From Hippopus hippopus (lineage: Eukaryota; Mollusca; Bivalvia; Cardiida; Cardiidae): a DNA stretch of 64,000 bases. Shown in pieces: positions 53,221 to 64,000 of this stretch. The stretch is from contig OX328102.1 in NCBI GenBank assembly GCA_946811185.2, positions 18,663,194 to 18,727,193 on the forward strand. The letters are read 5' to 3'. The notes under the pieces were generated by a model. That model was not told where the DNA came from. It saw nothing but the letters and a program-made list of their open reading frames with translations, and made no database searches. Each line of letters begins with the position of its first letter. The stretch's first letter is position 1. The position numbers were made by a program, and so were the translations under genes.

Positions 53221-55654
53221 CAAGGCCAAATTCCGAATGTCCGAAGAAATTAGACTTGAAGTTTTGATGCGTCCAGATTTTTTGCAAATATGTCCACAAA
53301 TTCATGCTGATGTCTAGAGGTCAGAAGTTATGAGTCACAAAAATCAAAGATTTTAACCAGTCACACTAAAATACGCCACAGCTGTAATTTATGCAACAGG
53401 TACGCCAGGGGAGAAAATGATATGTCACAACACATTTATACCTATTAATTAGGGTTCATGTTTACGCTGTAAACATGTATCTTTACGCAATGGAATTGAT
53501 TTGGGATGAAACGTTAACATCCACAATGTTGCGTCCATAGGACAAAACGAAAAATCAATACCAATTTACAAATGAGGGTTGTTTTGACTAAAAATGTTTC
53601 CATGCTTGCAAAAGGTCACCACAAGACCAAATATTACTAATTTTTTGAAAGCCAGCTTCTAAAAATAGATTCAGGTATTCGATTAGCAACCTTTAATCCA
53701 AGTTATTCCGATATTCACTGCATAGCAACCACATCTATTGCAGTCCAATATGGCTACCTGGAAAAGAGAGAAAAAAAAAAGAAATGCTCCCTCTTTTCAA
53801 GAATCCTGACTGAAAGAGCCTAAATTTAAGCCATGGCTGGTAAAAAAAACAACATCAAAAAGCAATATTATTATGAAATGTTTGTTTTGCCTACGTAGAC
53901 ATCAGAGCAAAAAACTTTTTTACTAATGGATGCACAGACTTTCAAAGATCGATGCTAACTAGGAACGCTTCCTCCGACAGACATTGCTGTGCAATTGAAA
54001 TAAGAAAATCCAAAGGATTGTTACTGAAATCTTGTCAGTTAAGATCTGGAACTTGTGGTTAAAAATGATATTGCCTTATTTACTTATCCAGACCTAATGG
54101 AACTATTGAATGGTGAATTTCATTACGTGAAAAAAATTATTCAAAAATAGTAGTTTGGTTCAAACAGCAGGCATATACAAAATTTTAAGATAGAATAGTT
54201 TTCAATAGTAATGCAACAAGGTTAAAAGTAGTTATATTTTTATTTAGATATCTTCTTACATGTATAAGATATATAGCCTGCATAAATTAAAAGAAGTAAA
54301 AAAAACTATTCAGTTTTTGTTCTTTTCCCATCTCCAAATTGAAAATACCCTGGGACTCAATGATCACTAGATGGGACTCAGTTTTCTGATGGGCACTGAG
54401 TCCATGGGACTTAGTGAAAAAATAAAAAAAATGCCAATGCTGTATTTATACCTCAGGGGGCTTTTTTACCTGGTTCTGAACAGGGAATACTTCAGTGGAT
54501 GTACTCCATTTGTTACAAATGGTGTATGTTGGCTTGAGCAGATTTCAAACTTGTGATATTTACCATTATTAAAATCCACATTTAAAAATTCCTTGAATTC
54601 ACAAAAACACATTTGCAGATATTTACCATTATGAAAATACATAATAAGCAATTTCTTGAATTCACAAAAATATATTTGCAGTTGATACCACCTCATCATC
54701 ATGCACTCATCAAGTTTTCAGCTAGCTGGCAAAACTAAAAGAATATGCTTGCCATTAACCGGCTGGAATTGGTATACATGCACATCAGATTGCAAATCCA
54801 GTAAACCTGTTTGGCCTTGGCCGAGCTGATGCTATATTTAGTTCAGAACTTTATGTACAATGCGGGAACCAGATTTCAACTTGGTTCCTGCAATGCAGTA
54901 AACAAATGCAATGCAGTAAACATGACAAGTCTAGGATACAAACAACAGATTGAAAGATATAAGTGGCTCAAAAGGTTTGTTAACAAACTGAAAATGAAAG
55001 TAGAATCATTTTTCAACGATCTGTATTTTACAAACCTGTTGGACTTGTGATTCAGGAATTTTTACAAGCCAAAGAGAAAATGTACTTCTGTAATGTCTCT
55101 AAATAATATAGCTTCCTCTTTAATTAATGCTCCCCCAGCTTTTTTCTGTCCAAAAATGGGCTTACGAGACAGCTAATCCATTGATAAATTCTAAATATAT
55201 CAGCTAGAAAAAAACTATAAGAATTGACACAATCCTAGTTCACAAATTGATGTCATGAACAGTCCTGACTATCAGAATATACATACACTTCCTATAAGGC
55301 TATAAAATTCCAGGAATACAAAATTTGTCAACTAACTTGGAAAAACTTTACAAAATAGAAAGTATTGGAAAACTGTACTATATAAATCATGAAGGCTATT
55401 CAATATCCAAATGAATGACGATCAGCGGTAAAATTGATATTCTGCATTAATACATGGGTTTCCGAAATGGTAATCGCATCACAGTCGGCACTGACTAAAG
55501 CCCGATCCATGTAAATTTTATTGTTGTCCTTGGAAAATTCCATGTTGTTATACCTCTATTAATCTTCTCCATTCTATAAAATGTAAGGCACCCGGGGTCA
55601 TTAAACAGAGACAATATGGTATTTTTTTGCTGTTAGACTAGTGCGTATTCGACC
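53221..55654. other. No gene recognised
   Basis: AT-rich with the 65-bp tandem at 54556 and ORFs under 80 codons. 55713-56099 holds nothing recognisable. Confidence 0.5.
54556..54685 (+). repeat. Two ~65-bp tandem repeats
   Basis: GATATTTACCATTATTAAAA...CTTGAATTCACAAAAACACA and GATATTTACCATTATGAAAA...CTTGAATTCACAAAAATATA. Confidence 0.75.
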
Positions 55655-55712
55655 ACTATTGCTTGGTATAGTGCGTCATGGAGATGCATTAAACTGCCTT
55701 TTCTCAGAGCAC
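55655..55712 (+). mobile_element. Family B 3' end fragment
   Basis: TTGCTTGGTATAGTGCGTCA and GGAGATGCATTAAACTGCC. Confidence 0.55.
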
Positions 55713-56099
55713 TGCACATATTCAATGTTAGAACCAATTTATTGGGTAGAACACAGTGCAGGATAAAGTCAGACTATGGATGTGCAGGCATATCAGGTTT
55801 TAGCTGAATAGGTCTTTTGTTGCATATTTAAAAAAAAAAAGTTAATACCAACTATAAGGAGGAGTAAAAAATTTGTCTCTCTGTCAAAGAGTTAGAACAG
55901 TGTATTTTGTATTGTATTGAGTCCATGTCTTATTTTTTTGTAAAGATTGATGACGTACATGTATATTATTGCTTACAATGGTTTTGTAGGTAATATTTGT
56001 CATTTTGGTGCATGCTTAGTTGATCCATCATTTCCCATTACAACTCAGATGCTTACCTTAACATAACCTCCTTTCATATCAAAGTTTTTAGCTCCACTG

Positions 56100-57151
56100 G
56101 CCAAAGGCCAGCGGGCTTATGTCATGGCCCATTGTCTGTAGTGCGTCCGTACGTGCGTTAACTTTTATTTCAAACATCTTCTTCTCTGAAACTACCCATC
56201 CAATTTTGATGAAACTTCACAGAAATGATCCTGCCATGGTCCTCTTCAGAATTTCTCGAAAGAATTTGATTCCTTCAAAAACTCTGGTTGCCATGGCAAC
56301 AAAACTTAAAAATACTGGAAATCTTTAAAAATCTTCTTGTCTGAAACCATAAGGCCTAGGGCTACCAAATTTTGCATGTAGCTTTATCTAGTGGGCCTCT
56401 ATCAAGTTTCTTCAAATTATAGCAGCGGGGTCAAATTTGACCCCGCCCTGGGGGTCACAAGTTTTACATGGGCTTATATAGAGAAAACTTCAGAAATCTT
56501 CCTGTACCTAGCCATGAGGCCTAGGGTTACCAAATTTTGCATGTTGCTTTATACAGTTGGCTTCTACCAAGAGTGCCCAAATTATAGCCCTTAGGTCAAA
56601 TTTGACCCCACCCTGGGGGTCGAAAGTTTTACATGGGCTTATATAGGGAAAACTTTAGAAATCTCCTTGTACCTGGCCATAAGGCCTAGGGCTACCAAAT
56701 TTTGCATGTGACTTTATCTAGTGGGCCTCTACCAAGAGTGCCCAAATTATAGCCCTAGGGTCAAAATTGGCCCTGCCCCGGGGGGTCACAAGTTTTACAT
56801 GGGCTTACAGAGAGAGAACTTAAGAAATCTCCCTGTACTTAATCATAAAGCCTAGGGCTACCAAATTTCGCATGTAGCTTTATCTAGTGGGCCTTCACCA
56901 AGAGTGCATAAATTATAGCCCTAGGGTAGAATTTGATTCATCCCCAGGGGTCAGATGTTTTACATGGGCTTATGTAGTGAAATTTTTAGAAATCTTTTTG
57001 TTACTAACCATAAGAACTAGGGCTACCAATTTTAGTCCTGTCTCAGGGTCTTATGTTCAAAACCAATTGGCCAAGTATTGTAATGTTTGCCTTGTAGGGA
57101 TTTTACGTATTAGCCAGTGGAGCGATACAGGGCCATCATGGCCCTCTTGTT
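56100..57151 (+). mobile_element. Family C element 3
   Basis: Same termini and monomers as element 1, with GCTACCAAATTTTGCATG recurring at 56361, 56526, 56691 and 56857. It includes TCTGGTTGCCATGGCAAC near 56281. The ends are AGCTCCACTGGCC and TCTTGTT, bounded by T runs. Confidence 0.75.
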
Positions 57152-57279
57152 TTATCATCCTTGAGAACAAAACAATTAAAAGAAATATACTTATTCATTT
57201 CTCTCTGAAATATGCCAAGAATCAGATTTATTGGTTAAAGAGCAAAGGAAAAATTGAAAGAAAAAATTTTCTGGTGTTT

Positions 57280-57500
57280 ACTCTGTACTAGATTACAAGT
57301 TCAGACATGTTCATATTGAAAGCATTTGCAGACCTGTGACAAATGAGGTCAAAATGATGGGAAAGGCTTCGAGATAGTCACTTTAAACAATGTGGAGAAT
57401 AGGAGAAAATGCTGATAACACATTTACATCATTTTCCAACAATGTTTCATGAAAGCTTTCTTCCTTTGTTAAAACATAGGATTGTCTGATAAAAAGTAAA
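57280..57500 (+). mobile_element. Family A MITE copy 22 (decayed)
   Basis: CATGTTCATATTGAAAGCAT, TTGCAGACC and GGAGAAAATGCTGATAACAC. Right end GTCTGATAAAAAGT. Confidence 0.6.
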
Positions 57501-58310
57501 AGGATGACTGATAAAGTATAGTACAATGAAGAGGACCAAGGTACAACAACAAAATGGTTGTATTCAGAACAAAATATTAGACATTGTAGATCAAGACTCT
57601 GATCTTTAGCTACACTGCTGAAGCAACTTTAAGTTGTACTTGCCAACAAAGATGTAAAATAAAGCTTGTGTCACACATTAACAGTGTGTAAAGATGCTCT
57701 CTCACTATTGTGTATCGGCTTGCGTATGTACGGCGTATCGCGATAAGAAAGGAACGCCGTGACAATGCTGCAGTAACGTCAACTTACGTAGCTAATACTC
57801 TTTGGTACATGGCACGATCTCCTTGTACGCGGAGGTGCTACTTTTTTTTAAGTCCGCACTTAAAAATATGTAGCACAAATGTAGCAGCTCTGATACGCCA
57901 TGCTTACGTCACACATACGCCGTAAAAGCGAAAACAACGCAGCAGTGACGCCGCAGGAATGTAGCTTGAACACTTATTACATCACGTGAACGTATTGGTT
58001 AAGATGAAAGGTTTGACTTCTTCTGAATGAATGACAGCAACGAAGTGAGCAGAGCCGTTTTCCGTCGGTGACCGCCGTATTTACACAATGTCAAGGCTGC
58101 ACATAAGAAAGGAATGTCACGCTAACAAAGCGGTTACGCCGCGCTTACGCCTCAGTACGCCGTACTTCACGTCCCTTGAAATCCATACGAACACAGACAC
58201 GCCACAGAAACACCACACAAACGTCGAACATACGCCATGTCTTTAATTTTGAACAAAATATGCCTCAGTTCTTGGCGATTGACCAGCGTAAACAAATTTT
58301 GTTGCATACG

Positions 58311-59202
58311 CAGGGTTCAATTTAGGCTGCGTTTTTGCGCCAATGGCGCGATTTTAAAGTCCTTGGCCCATTTTTGAAACTCCAGTGCGCCGGATCGGCG
58401 CAAAATCCAATGCATCGGCGCTTTTCCGATTCCGTTGTGTGCCGCCATTAACTTTTTTTTTAGTATAGTTTTTAGCGAGTCAGTGTTAGAAGACGCTTTC
58501 CGCAGTATTTAAATTTCACTGCAAAGCGTCGCAGCAACACGGAGAGCGTTACTGGTATTCGGATATTCACTTATTCACGGCACGTGAACGAACGCGATGG
58601 AAACCAGCTTTTGAAAACATGTCGGCAACGCAAACACAGAAACGAATCGCACTCGTCACAACTCGGCCGATTCCGTACCTACTTCGGATTTGATGGCTCC
58701 CATCACCCGAGGTATGCCGAATGAAATGAATCGGTGATTTCTTTTCTGGCGGAAATTCCGCCAAACAAGCGAAAACGCAGCAATCGGGTAAAACTGATGG
58801 TGAAAAACAATCAGCTGTTGCAAAAGCTGTGAAATCGTATGCAAAAAACTGAGTGGCTACAAAAGCCTCAATTTCACTGGCTTCGTTACGACGATGCAAA
58901 AAAATTGTAATACAAGTTACTTGTATAATACAGCAATCATTTAAAACAAATTATTTTTAGTGTTGTTACATAATTTGACCTCTTAACAACTCAATCACTA
59001 TCCCCATACACAGTTAAGCAGTAAATTATCTGGATTTACTTCCTTTATATGGTAGGTCAGTAATAATTGAGCTTTTAAAATGCCAAGATCCTGGTTATTT
59101 GGTTGTTAAAAAGTGCTGGCCCATCTCAAAATACTGGTGGCCCCTTTTTAAAATATTGATGGGCCACTGGCCCATTCTGACAAAGTTCTAGATTGAACCC
59201 TG
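58311..59202. mobile_element. CAGGG-ended element nested in a Harbinger-like MITE
   Basis: Inverted ends CAGGGTTCAATTTAG and CTAGATTGAACCCTG (14 of 15 match), with ATACG (ATACGC if one shared base is counted) directly repeated at the flanks. The interior has GCGCC-rich sequence and a minus-strand family E unit. No transposase. Confidence 0.75.
58649..58721 (-). repeat. Family E unit, copy 3
   Basis: GCACTCGTCACAACTCGGCC and GATTTGATGGCTCCCATCAC, GGTATGCCGAA: the complement of copy 1, located inside the CAGGG element 58311-59202. Confidence 0.7.
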
Positions 59203-59318
59203 ATACGCCGCTGATACGCAATAGTGAGAGAGTAGCATTAGATTGCGTGAAAATAGTTGGTTGACCATTGTTATTCTAGAGTATGTCACAATCATGTCAC
59301 TGTATCTTAATTATTCTC

Positions 59319-59527
59319 TTAACCCATTACCAGATAATCCAGAGTTTCAATGACCTTAAAGAAGACTTAGACTTTTGAAAACATTGTGGAAATAGGAAAA
59401 AGTGCTGGTTACCAGCATTTTCTCCTTTTCCCACTATGTTCCCTACCCTTGAGTCACATTTATTTTGTCATCTGTAAATTCTTTCAATTTGGACGTTTAC
59501 AAAATTTTGTCATTTTGTAAAATGTTC
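59319..59527 (-). mobile_element. Family A MITE copy 23
   Basis: TTAACCCATTACCAGATAAT to GTCATTTTGTAAAATGTT. Palindrome AAAGTGCTGGTTACCAGCAT. Confidence 0.75.
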
Positions 59528-60222
59528 ATACACCTGATATTACTCATATTTTTACGTTCTATGTACATCATTTCTTCACTTTCATATTTTATCTTGTATG
59601 ATTCATGATCTTGGATTTAAATGAATTAATAATTCTACAGAAGGTCACTTTAGTTGCTAGTATTTGAGAATACAAGATCAGTCTGTTTGAAAATTTCATC
59701 TGGATACTACATACAGTATCAAACATTCAAATGGATCAGTGTTATAAAATACAGATAAATTCTAGCAAAACTGTCACAATCACAGATCATGGCATACCAG
59801 AAAGGTTGTTGATCTATTCAGGGACATCGCTTATCTAAAAGAGATAGGACCTTATACAAAATTGTGATATTGTTTTTAAACCTTTTATTTATGTTCAGAC
59901 TATTTTATTCTTATCAGTGTATATCTAATTTTATTTTTATTACAGTATCATTTCATAACACACCTTTCATCATATACTCATGACTCACATTCTTACATGT
60001 TATTCTTTCCTTTTATTACTTTTTTTTTCCCCACATTAAATGACCCTAAATGTCGATGCTTCATAAAAGACCATACATTCATTCATTCTTTTTCAAGCCA
60101 TTGGCTGCTTTCCCACATAACCATCGTCAATGCAATGGTCTGAGGAGAAAGCAAAAATCCTGTCACAATGACTATCATCAATCCTCAGAAAAAAATTGGC
60201 CAAGCTGGGGATCCCCTGTTCT
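59528..60222. other. No gene recognised
   Basis: AT-rich flank of the CAGGG element. 62673-62933 to its right is also without features. Confidence 0.55.
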
Positions 60223-62672
60223 CAGGGCTTTCATTAAGAGCCGGGGGCCGGGGATTTCCCCCGTCTATTTTGACCAAACCCCCCCGGCTACTTTTGTCCT
60301 AAAAAAAATGGCCAATGGTGTTTTTTTTCTTTAATCCAGAATATAAAACTCTGAATAGTACGGCGTTATCTGAATGTTTTTACTGATTATTTTGCTTGTA
60401 AAACATTGCCCTGTCACTAAAAACGTAATAAAATTAACTGCACCTTCCGATCTGTCTCGCGAATAGTTTGTTTACAAAATAATGCCGGAAATTGGTCTTT
60501 TTTATCGCTCGTTTCGGCCTGGTCTTTAGTCAATTTTTGGGGAGGGTCACCGTCGTCAGGGTAATGTTTGGATCTCTCTTTATTTGAGGGGTCAGAAAAG
60601 CTGGCAGAGGTGTTTTAGGTAATAAAATCTGAATCATCAGGGCCGATGTGAATTGGATCGGTATGGTTTTGGCTCAAAGTGTCCCGGAACCGTGCTACGT
60701 TGTTTACGACAATCGGAAACCGGCGATGTAAACAAACCAGCATGTCTATGAATCTTCTGAACACAAATGCATAGAAGACTCGCAAGAGTTTGATGCAATA
60801 GACTGAGCCGAAAAGACATGTCTTTTATAGTGGTGGGCCGATGATCGACTATAGTCGAAAGTCAGTTGGTTTTGGCTTCCGATTCCGATAATCGATTGAA
60901 AAATCCCGGAATCGATTGCAGTTGATTCCAGAACTCTCTCGGTCCCAAAACTTGAATTCTGGTTTTTAGCGCTTGGTTTTGTGACTAATATTAATCACAC
61001 TCTTGGATTCAATAAAGTGGATAACAAACACGAAAATTGGCCAGAAAAATGAGAAAGAAATTTTTGTCCATGGATGTCTTGACAAAACTTGACAATTGGG
61101 CAAGCTTCTCAATTGATCCCTGAGTCCAGGTTTCGACACTTGGAAATTTGAAATGACCTGTCTTTGACGCTGAAAAATATCTGCCTAAATGTCAATCTGA
61201 CGAATGAAATTATCGTCTAGAGCTTCATATAACCTAGCTTGAGCGCATCCGGCAGAAATATGCGCTAAACACGATCAGTATAAAATGCGAGGGACACGCG
61301 CATGATAATGAAGCTGGCGAGTCATTTATGACAAAGTAACAAAGGTGTTAATCCTCTTATCCACTATAAAGTGACAGATTTAAAAGTTACCTGCGATTCA
61401 AACTGACTAACTGATGTCAAATCATGTAGTAATATTTCTCCAAAAGTTAAATGTCACGAAAAAATAGATCGCCAAAAAAACGTGAAAACCCATGACACTA
61501 CAATGAGCAGCGTGGCATCGTCCGATCAGAGGGACTTCAAACTATCTTCTCATCTTTAATAATGAATTAAAACAGTGAATTTACACAAATCTCTGAATAA
61601 AACAATAAGTGGAAGCTAAAATTCTGTTCATGAGTGAAAAAAAAAAAGATGTTGTAAAAAAAAAAGATGTTGTTTTATGAAATGAAAATATAGATCTTTA
61701 GCGGGGGGGGGGGGGGTGTTTGTCTGCAAATGCTTGAAATGTCTGATTCTTTTTTTCTTTTTAACTCGTTTGAAAATTAAAATATAAGGAACAAAATGAA
61801 TGATATTGAATAAAGCAGAAAATTTAATGGTAATGTATTTCCATTGATTTTTAAAGTGCAAAACACAACATCTGTATAAACTTAATAATAATATCATGTA
61901 AACAATACTGTCACAGTATTTAAAGCAAAAAGGCATTCTCAGTTAAATGGAGAAGCCGATTGCTGGTAGGTTTGCTCTTCCGATTAAAAAGTGATAATCG
62001 ATTGAGATTTTAAACTGATTGCCCAACACTACTTTTGAGGAATTTGCAGAGCTTGTCAGAGATGAAGTTCATCTATATGCTAGAGCTGTATAACTTTCAG
62101 TCAAGTCACCACCACCCTCTTATGATGACTGGTTGGAGAGTGAATGTCAAAATGAATGGTAATCAGCAGTACATTTTGCAAGTTGTGTGATGAAAGTGCC
62201 CAAAAATGCTTTTGGAATTCTGTATTTTTTTCTCATTTTGTGCATGATTTATGCACAAAACTGACAGATAAATCAACAAAACAAATTCAAAAAATACTAT
62301 ATACTCATCTTCAAGAGCCATTGTTGAATACCATTCCTTTTCATATTAACAAAATTTGGGGATGAAATAGTGAAGTTAAACTTCATTGTCAAAAAGTTGT
62401 TATATATGATCCTTCTATATTGTATTCTTCTCCATGTTTCTAAAGAAAGGGGGGGGGGAATATGGACAGGAAATGGCACCTAATACTCCCCTGGATATGT
62501 AGTTCTCCATGTCTGCAAACACCTAATTTTCATTTTCGGCCGGGGGCCTTTGGCCCCCTGGACCCCCAGACAGGAGGCGCTGCCCCCATGGCCCCCGCTG
62601 GGGGAGGACCCCCAGATCCCCCTTCTACTTTTGGAAATTACCCTTCTACTTTAAGTCTTATTGAAAGCCCTG
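60223..62672. mobile_element. CAGGG-ended element containing a nested hAT-like copy
   Basis: Inverted ends CAGGGCTTTCATTAAGA and TCTTATTGAAAGCCCTG (one mismatch) with TGTTCT repeated directly on both sides (60217-60222 and 62673-62678). Both subterminal regions are G/C-rich (CCGGGGGCC, CCCCCTGGACCCC). No transposase frame is seen. Confidence 0.75.
60828..62031. mobile_element. hAT-like element, inverted relative of 38661-39785
   Basis: Ends TAGTGGTGGGCC and TGCCCAACACTA. The interior aligns along its length, in the opposite orientation, with the element at 38661 (for example the shared GAAAACCCATGACACTACAA region and the GCCAGC...GACTCGCC region). I did not find a clean 8-bp duplication. It is nested in the CAGGG element 60223-62672. 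Confidence 0.75.
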
Positions 62673-62933
62673 TGTTCTCAAGTCCTGTATGCTACCTACT
62701 GAGGTACCAGGGCTGGGCTGTTTCGGCTGTGAATTGTTATGAAAGCAAATATTCGCATGTGATGCGAATAGAAACAGCTAGAGAAATAAAGATTTTTGGC
62801 AGCGTTGACACCTCTGACCCAGTGCAAATGATCTAACTCATCGTTGGAGTGATTGTTCCTGTTCCCGTAGAGTTTTCAACATGGGTCTACATTATCTTTT
62901 AAAAACTTGTACTGTAAAGGATAGTGTCATCTA

Positions 62934-63090
62934 TTAAATTCTTTACTGAACAAGATTTTAGACTGGTCCAAGTTGAAATCATTTGCATATTGAAAATCAA
63001 ATTTTGTCCTTGATAGGATAGAAAAAATTGTCAGAAAAAGGGGAAAATGCTGTTTGCTAGTATTTCCTACTTTTTGCACAATTTTTTCCA
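62934..63090 (+). mobile_element. Family A MITE copy 24 (right end lost)
   Basis: TTAAATTCTTTACTGAACAA, CTGGTCCAAGTTGAAATCAT and GAAAATGCTGTTTGCTAGTA. The distal TIR is not recognisable. Confidence 0.65.
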
Positions 63091-63244
63091 ATAACCATGT
63101 ATCTGACTATTAAGTATGATAATTGGTTATTGAGTTACTGGTTGTTGGGATATCAAGTGTGGGGCAACACTTAACTATACTAAGACGATTCAAGATTTCA
63201 GTTTTGTAACAGGATCACTTAATGATAACACTTATAAAGCTAAC

Positions 63245-63468
63245 TTAACTCTTTACGCGACAACCTAATAGTAGACCTGACTAAATTGAAAGGTTTTGCA
63301 GATGACAGATTAAGTGTAAAGGAAATTTGTTGTTTTTGAAAGGGTAGATAACAATGTGGGTAAAGGAGCAAATGCTGGTGACCAGCATTTTCTCCTTTTC
63401 CCACAATGTTTTGAAAAGATTTCTTTTTCAGGGTTGTTACAACTCAGGATTGTATGGGAATGGGTTAA
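63245..63468 (+). mobile_element. Family A MITE copy 25, TTAA at both ends
   Basis: TTAACTCTTTACGCGACAAC to TGGGAATGGGTTAA. Good palindrome (AAATGCTGGTGACCAGCATT). Confidence 0.82.
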
Positions 63469-63567
63469 CCTTATGGACAGTTTTAGTGTAGAAATAAGAT
63501 CCAAATAATTGCAATAACAAGGCCACGTGACTGTCCAAAATATCTCAGCAATGCGGAGAGTGTGGAT

Positions 63568-63620
63568 CAATGATCAGACTGCATCTTCTGTGCAGTCTGA
63601 TCCTGATCTACACTGGCCAC
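63568..63620. repeat. Family D copy
   Basis: TGATCAGACTGCATCTTCTG then TGCAGTCTGATCCTGATCTA, CACTGG. Confidence 0.65.
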
Positions 63621-63680
63621 AAAGGCAGTTATAATTGTGAAAGTTGCTATAAGGGATAACAATTACCTTGTAAAACCTAC

Positions 63681-63904
63681 TTGACTCTTTACCATATACA
63701 TTTTTGAATTGTCTAAATTAAAAGCAATTATAAACAATAATTCAGCTTTGCCTCAAATGATGGTATATGTCTTTGTCAGGATAGAAAATAATGGGAGAAA
63801 AGGATAAAATGCTAAGTACCAGCAATTGTTCATTTCCCACAATGTTTTCAAGTCTTTTCCCAGAAGGAAGCAAAAAGCGGGGAGTGTTTAGTAAATGGTT
63901 AAAC
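63681..63904 (+). mobile_element. Family A MITE copy 26
   Basis: TTGACTCTTTACCATATACA to GTTTAGTAAATGGTTAAAC. Palindrome reduced. Confidence 0.72.
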
Positions 63905-64000
63905 TAATTTTGCAGGCTTTTTTTATATCCCAAAAACCATTCGTTTAGTGAACGACAAACGTTTATTTTGACAAAAAGGATTTTTTTAAACAGGAAAACA

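Larger units (their letters stand above)
57694..59239. mobile_element. Harbinger-like MITE with ACGCCGTA-rich interior, split by an insertion
   Basis: Inverted ends ATGCTCTCTCACTATTG (left) and CAATAGTGAGAGAGTAGCAT (right, 3 bp longer), continuing as GTATC...GATAC. The interior is full of short degenerate copies of TACGCCGTA. The 892-bp element at 58311-59202 interrupts it. Target duplication unclear; superfamily uncertain. Confidence 0.6.

Noticed and set aside
60828..62031. An 8-bp target duplication for this hAT-like copy
   Set aside because: Only an offset CTTTT is shared between the flanks, so no duplication is claimed.
62462..62836. 124-codon ORF rich in Pro and Gly
   Set aside because: The composition comes from the GC-rich subterminal part of the CAGGG element and the frame crosses its boundary.

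Overview
This is nuclear DNA from an animal, most likely a bivalve mollusc. The reasons are AT-rich and gene-poor sequence, GT/AG introns, tRNA-derived SINEs with a mollusc-type tail, and T-rich-site elements carrying about 165-bp tandem monomers with CCGTC simple-sequence tracts. The density of short inverted-repeat elements suggests a heterodont, perhaps a dreissenid mussel. That species guess rests on the general look of the repeats; no marker gene is present. There is no prokaryotic operon, CRISPR array, rRNA or stand-alone tRNA gene.

The only candidate host gene is on the minus strand at about 6.9-8.5 kb: two exons joined in phase 0, unrecognised product. Other coding sequence belongs to transposons or their relics. 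These are (i) a Tc1/mariner-like element at 20.27-21.83 kb with perfect 38-bp inverted repeats and a transposase broken by a 26-bp palindromic insertion and one further stop; (ii) an apparently intact pogo-like element at 23.29-26.12 kb with a 581-residue ORF and a probable 5' intron; (iii) a decayed Tc1-like element at 27.04-29.54 kb; and (iv) a minus-strand pseudogene at 47.7-49.97 kb resembling the hAT-derived ZNF862/C17orf113 group.

The rest is mainly non-autonomous repeats. Family A is a ~225-bp TTAA-flanked element with a ~64-bp central palindrome and about 30 copies in both orientations. Family B is a ~265-bp element with TGAGCCATGCTC ends. Family C has ~165-bp tandem monomers and a shared 3' hairpin (32.46-33.76, 42.48-45.13, 56.10-57.15 kb). 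Family D is a small palindrome containing AGATCAGACTGCAC. Family E is an ~80-bp unit with three copies. There are also foldback, Harbinger-like and hAT-like MITEs, and three elements with CAGGG...CCCTG ends. Many are nested, which gives relative insertion ages.

Layout: 0-20 kb is dominated by families A, B and D plus SINEs and the two-exon gene; 20-30 kb holds three transposase elements; 30-41 kb has hAT-like elements and an inverted duplication; 41.8-46.2 kb is a nested composite; 46.5-51 kb has a Harbinger-like MITE and the hAT-derived pseudogene; 51-56 kb is mostly featureless; 56-64 kb has further nested elements. The most unusual item is a set of three 26-36 bp hairpins (CAGGGATC...GATCCCTG), two with exact 7-bp flanking direct repeats. 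They look like nearly minimal transposable units. All coordinates, repeat alignments and splice sites were read by eye.
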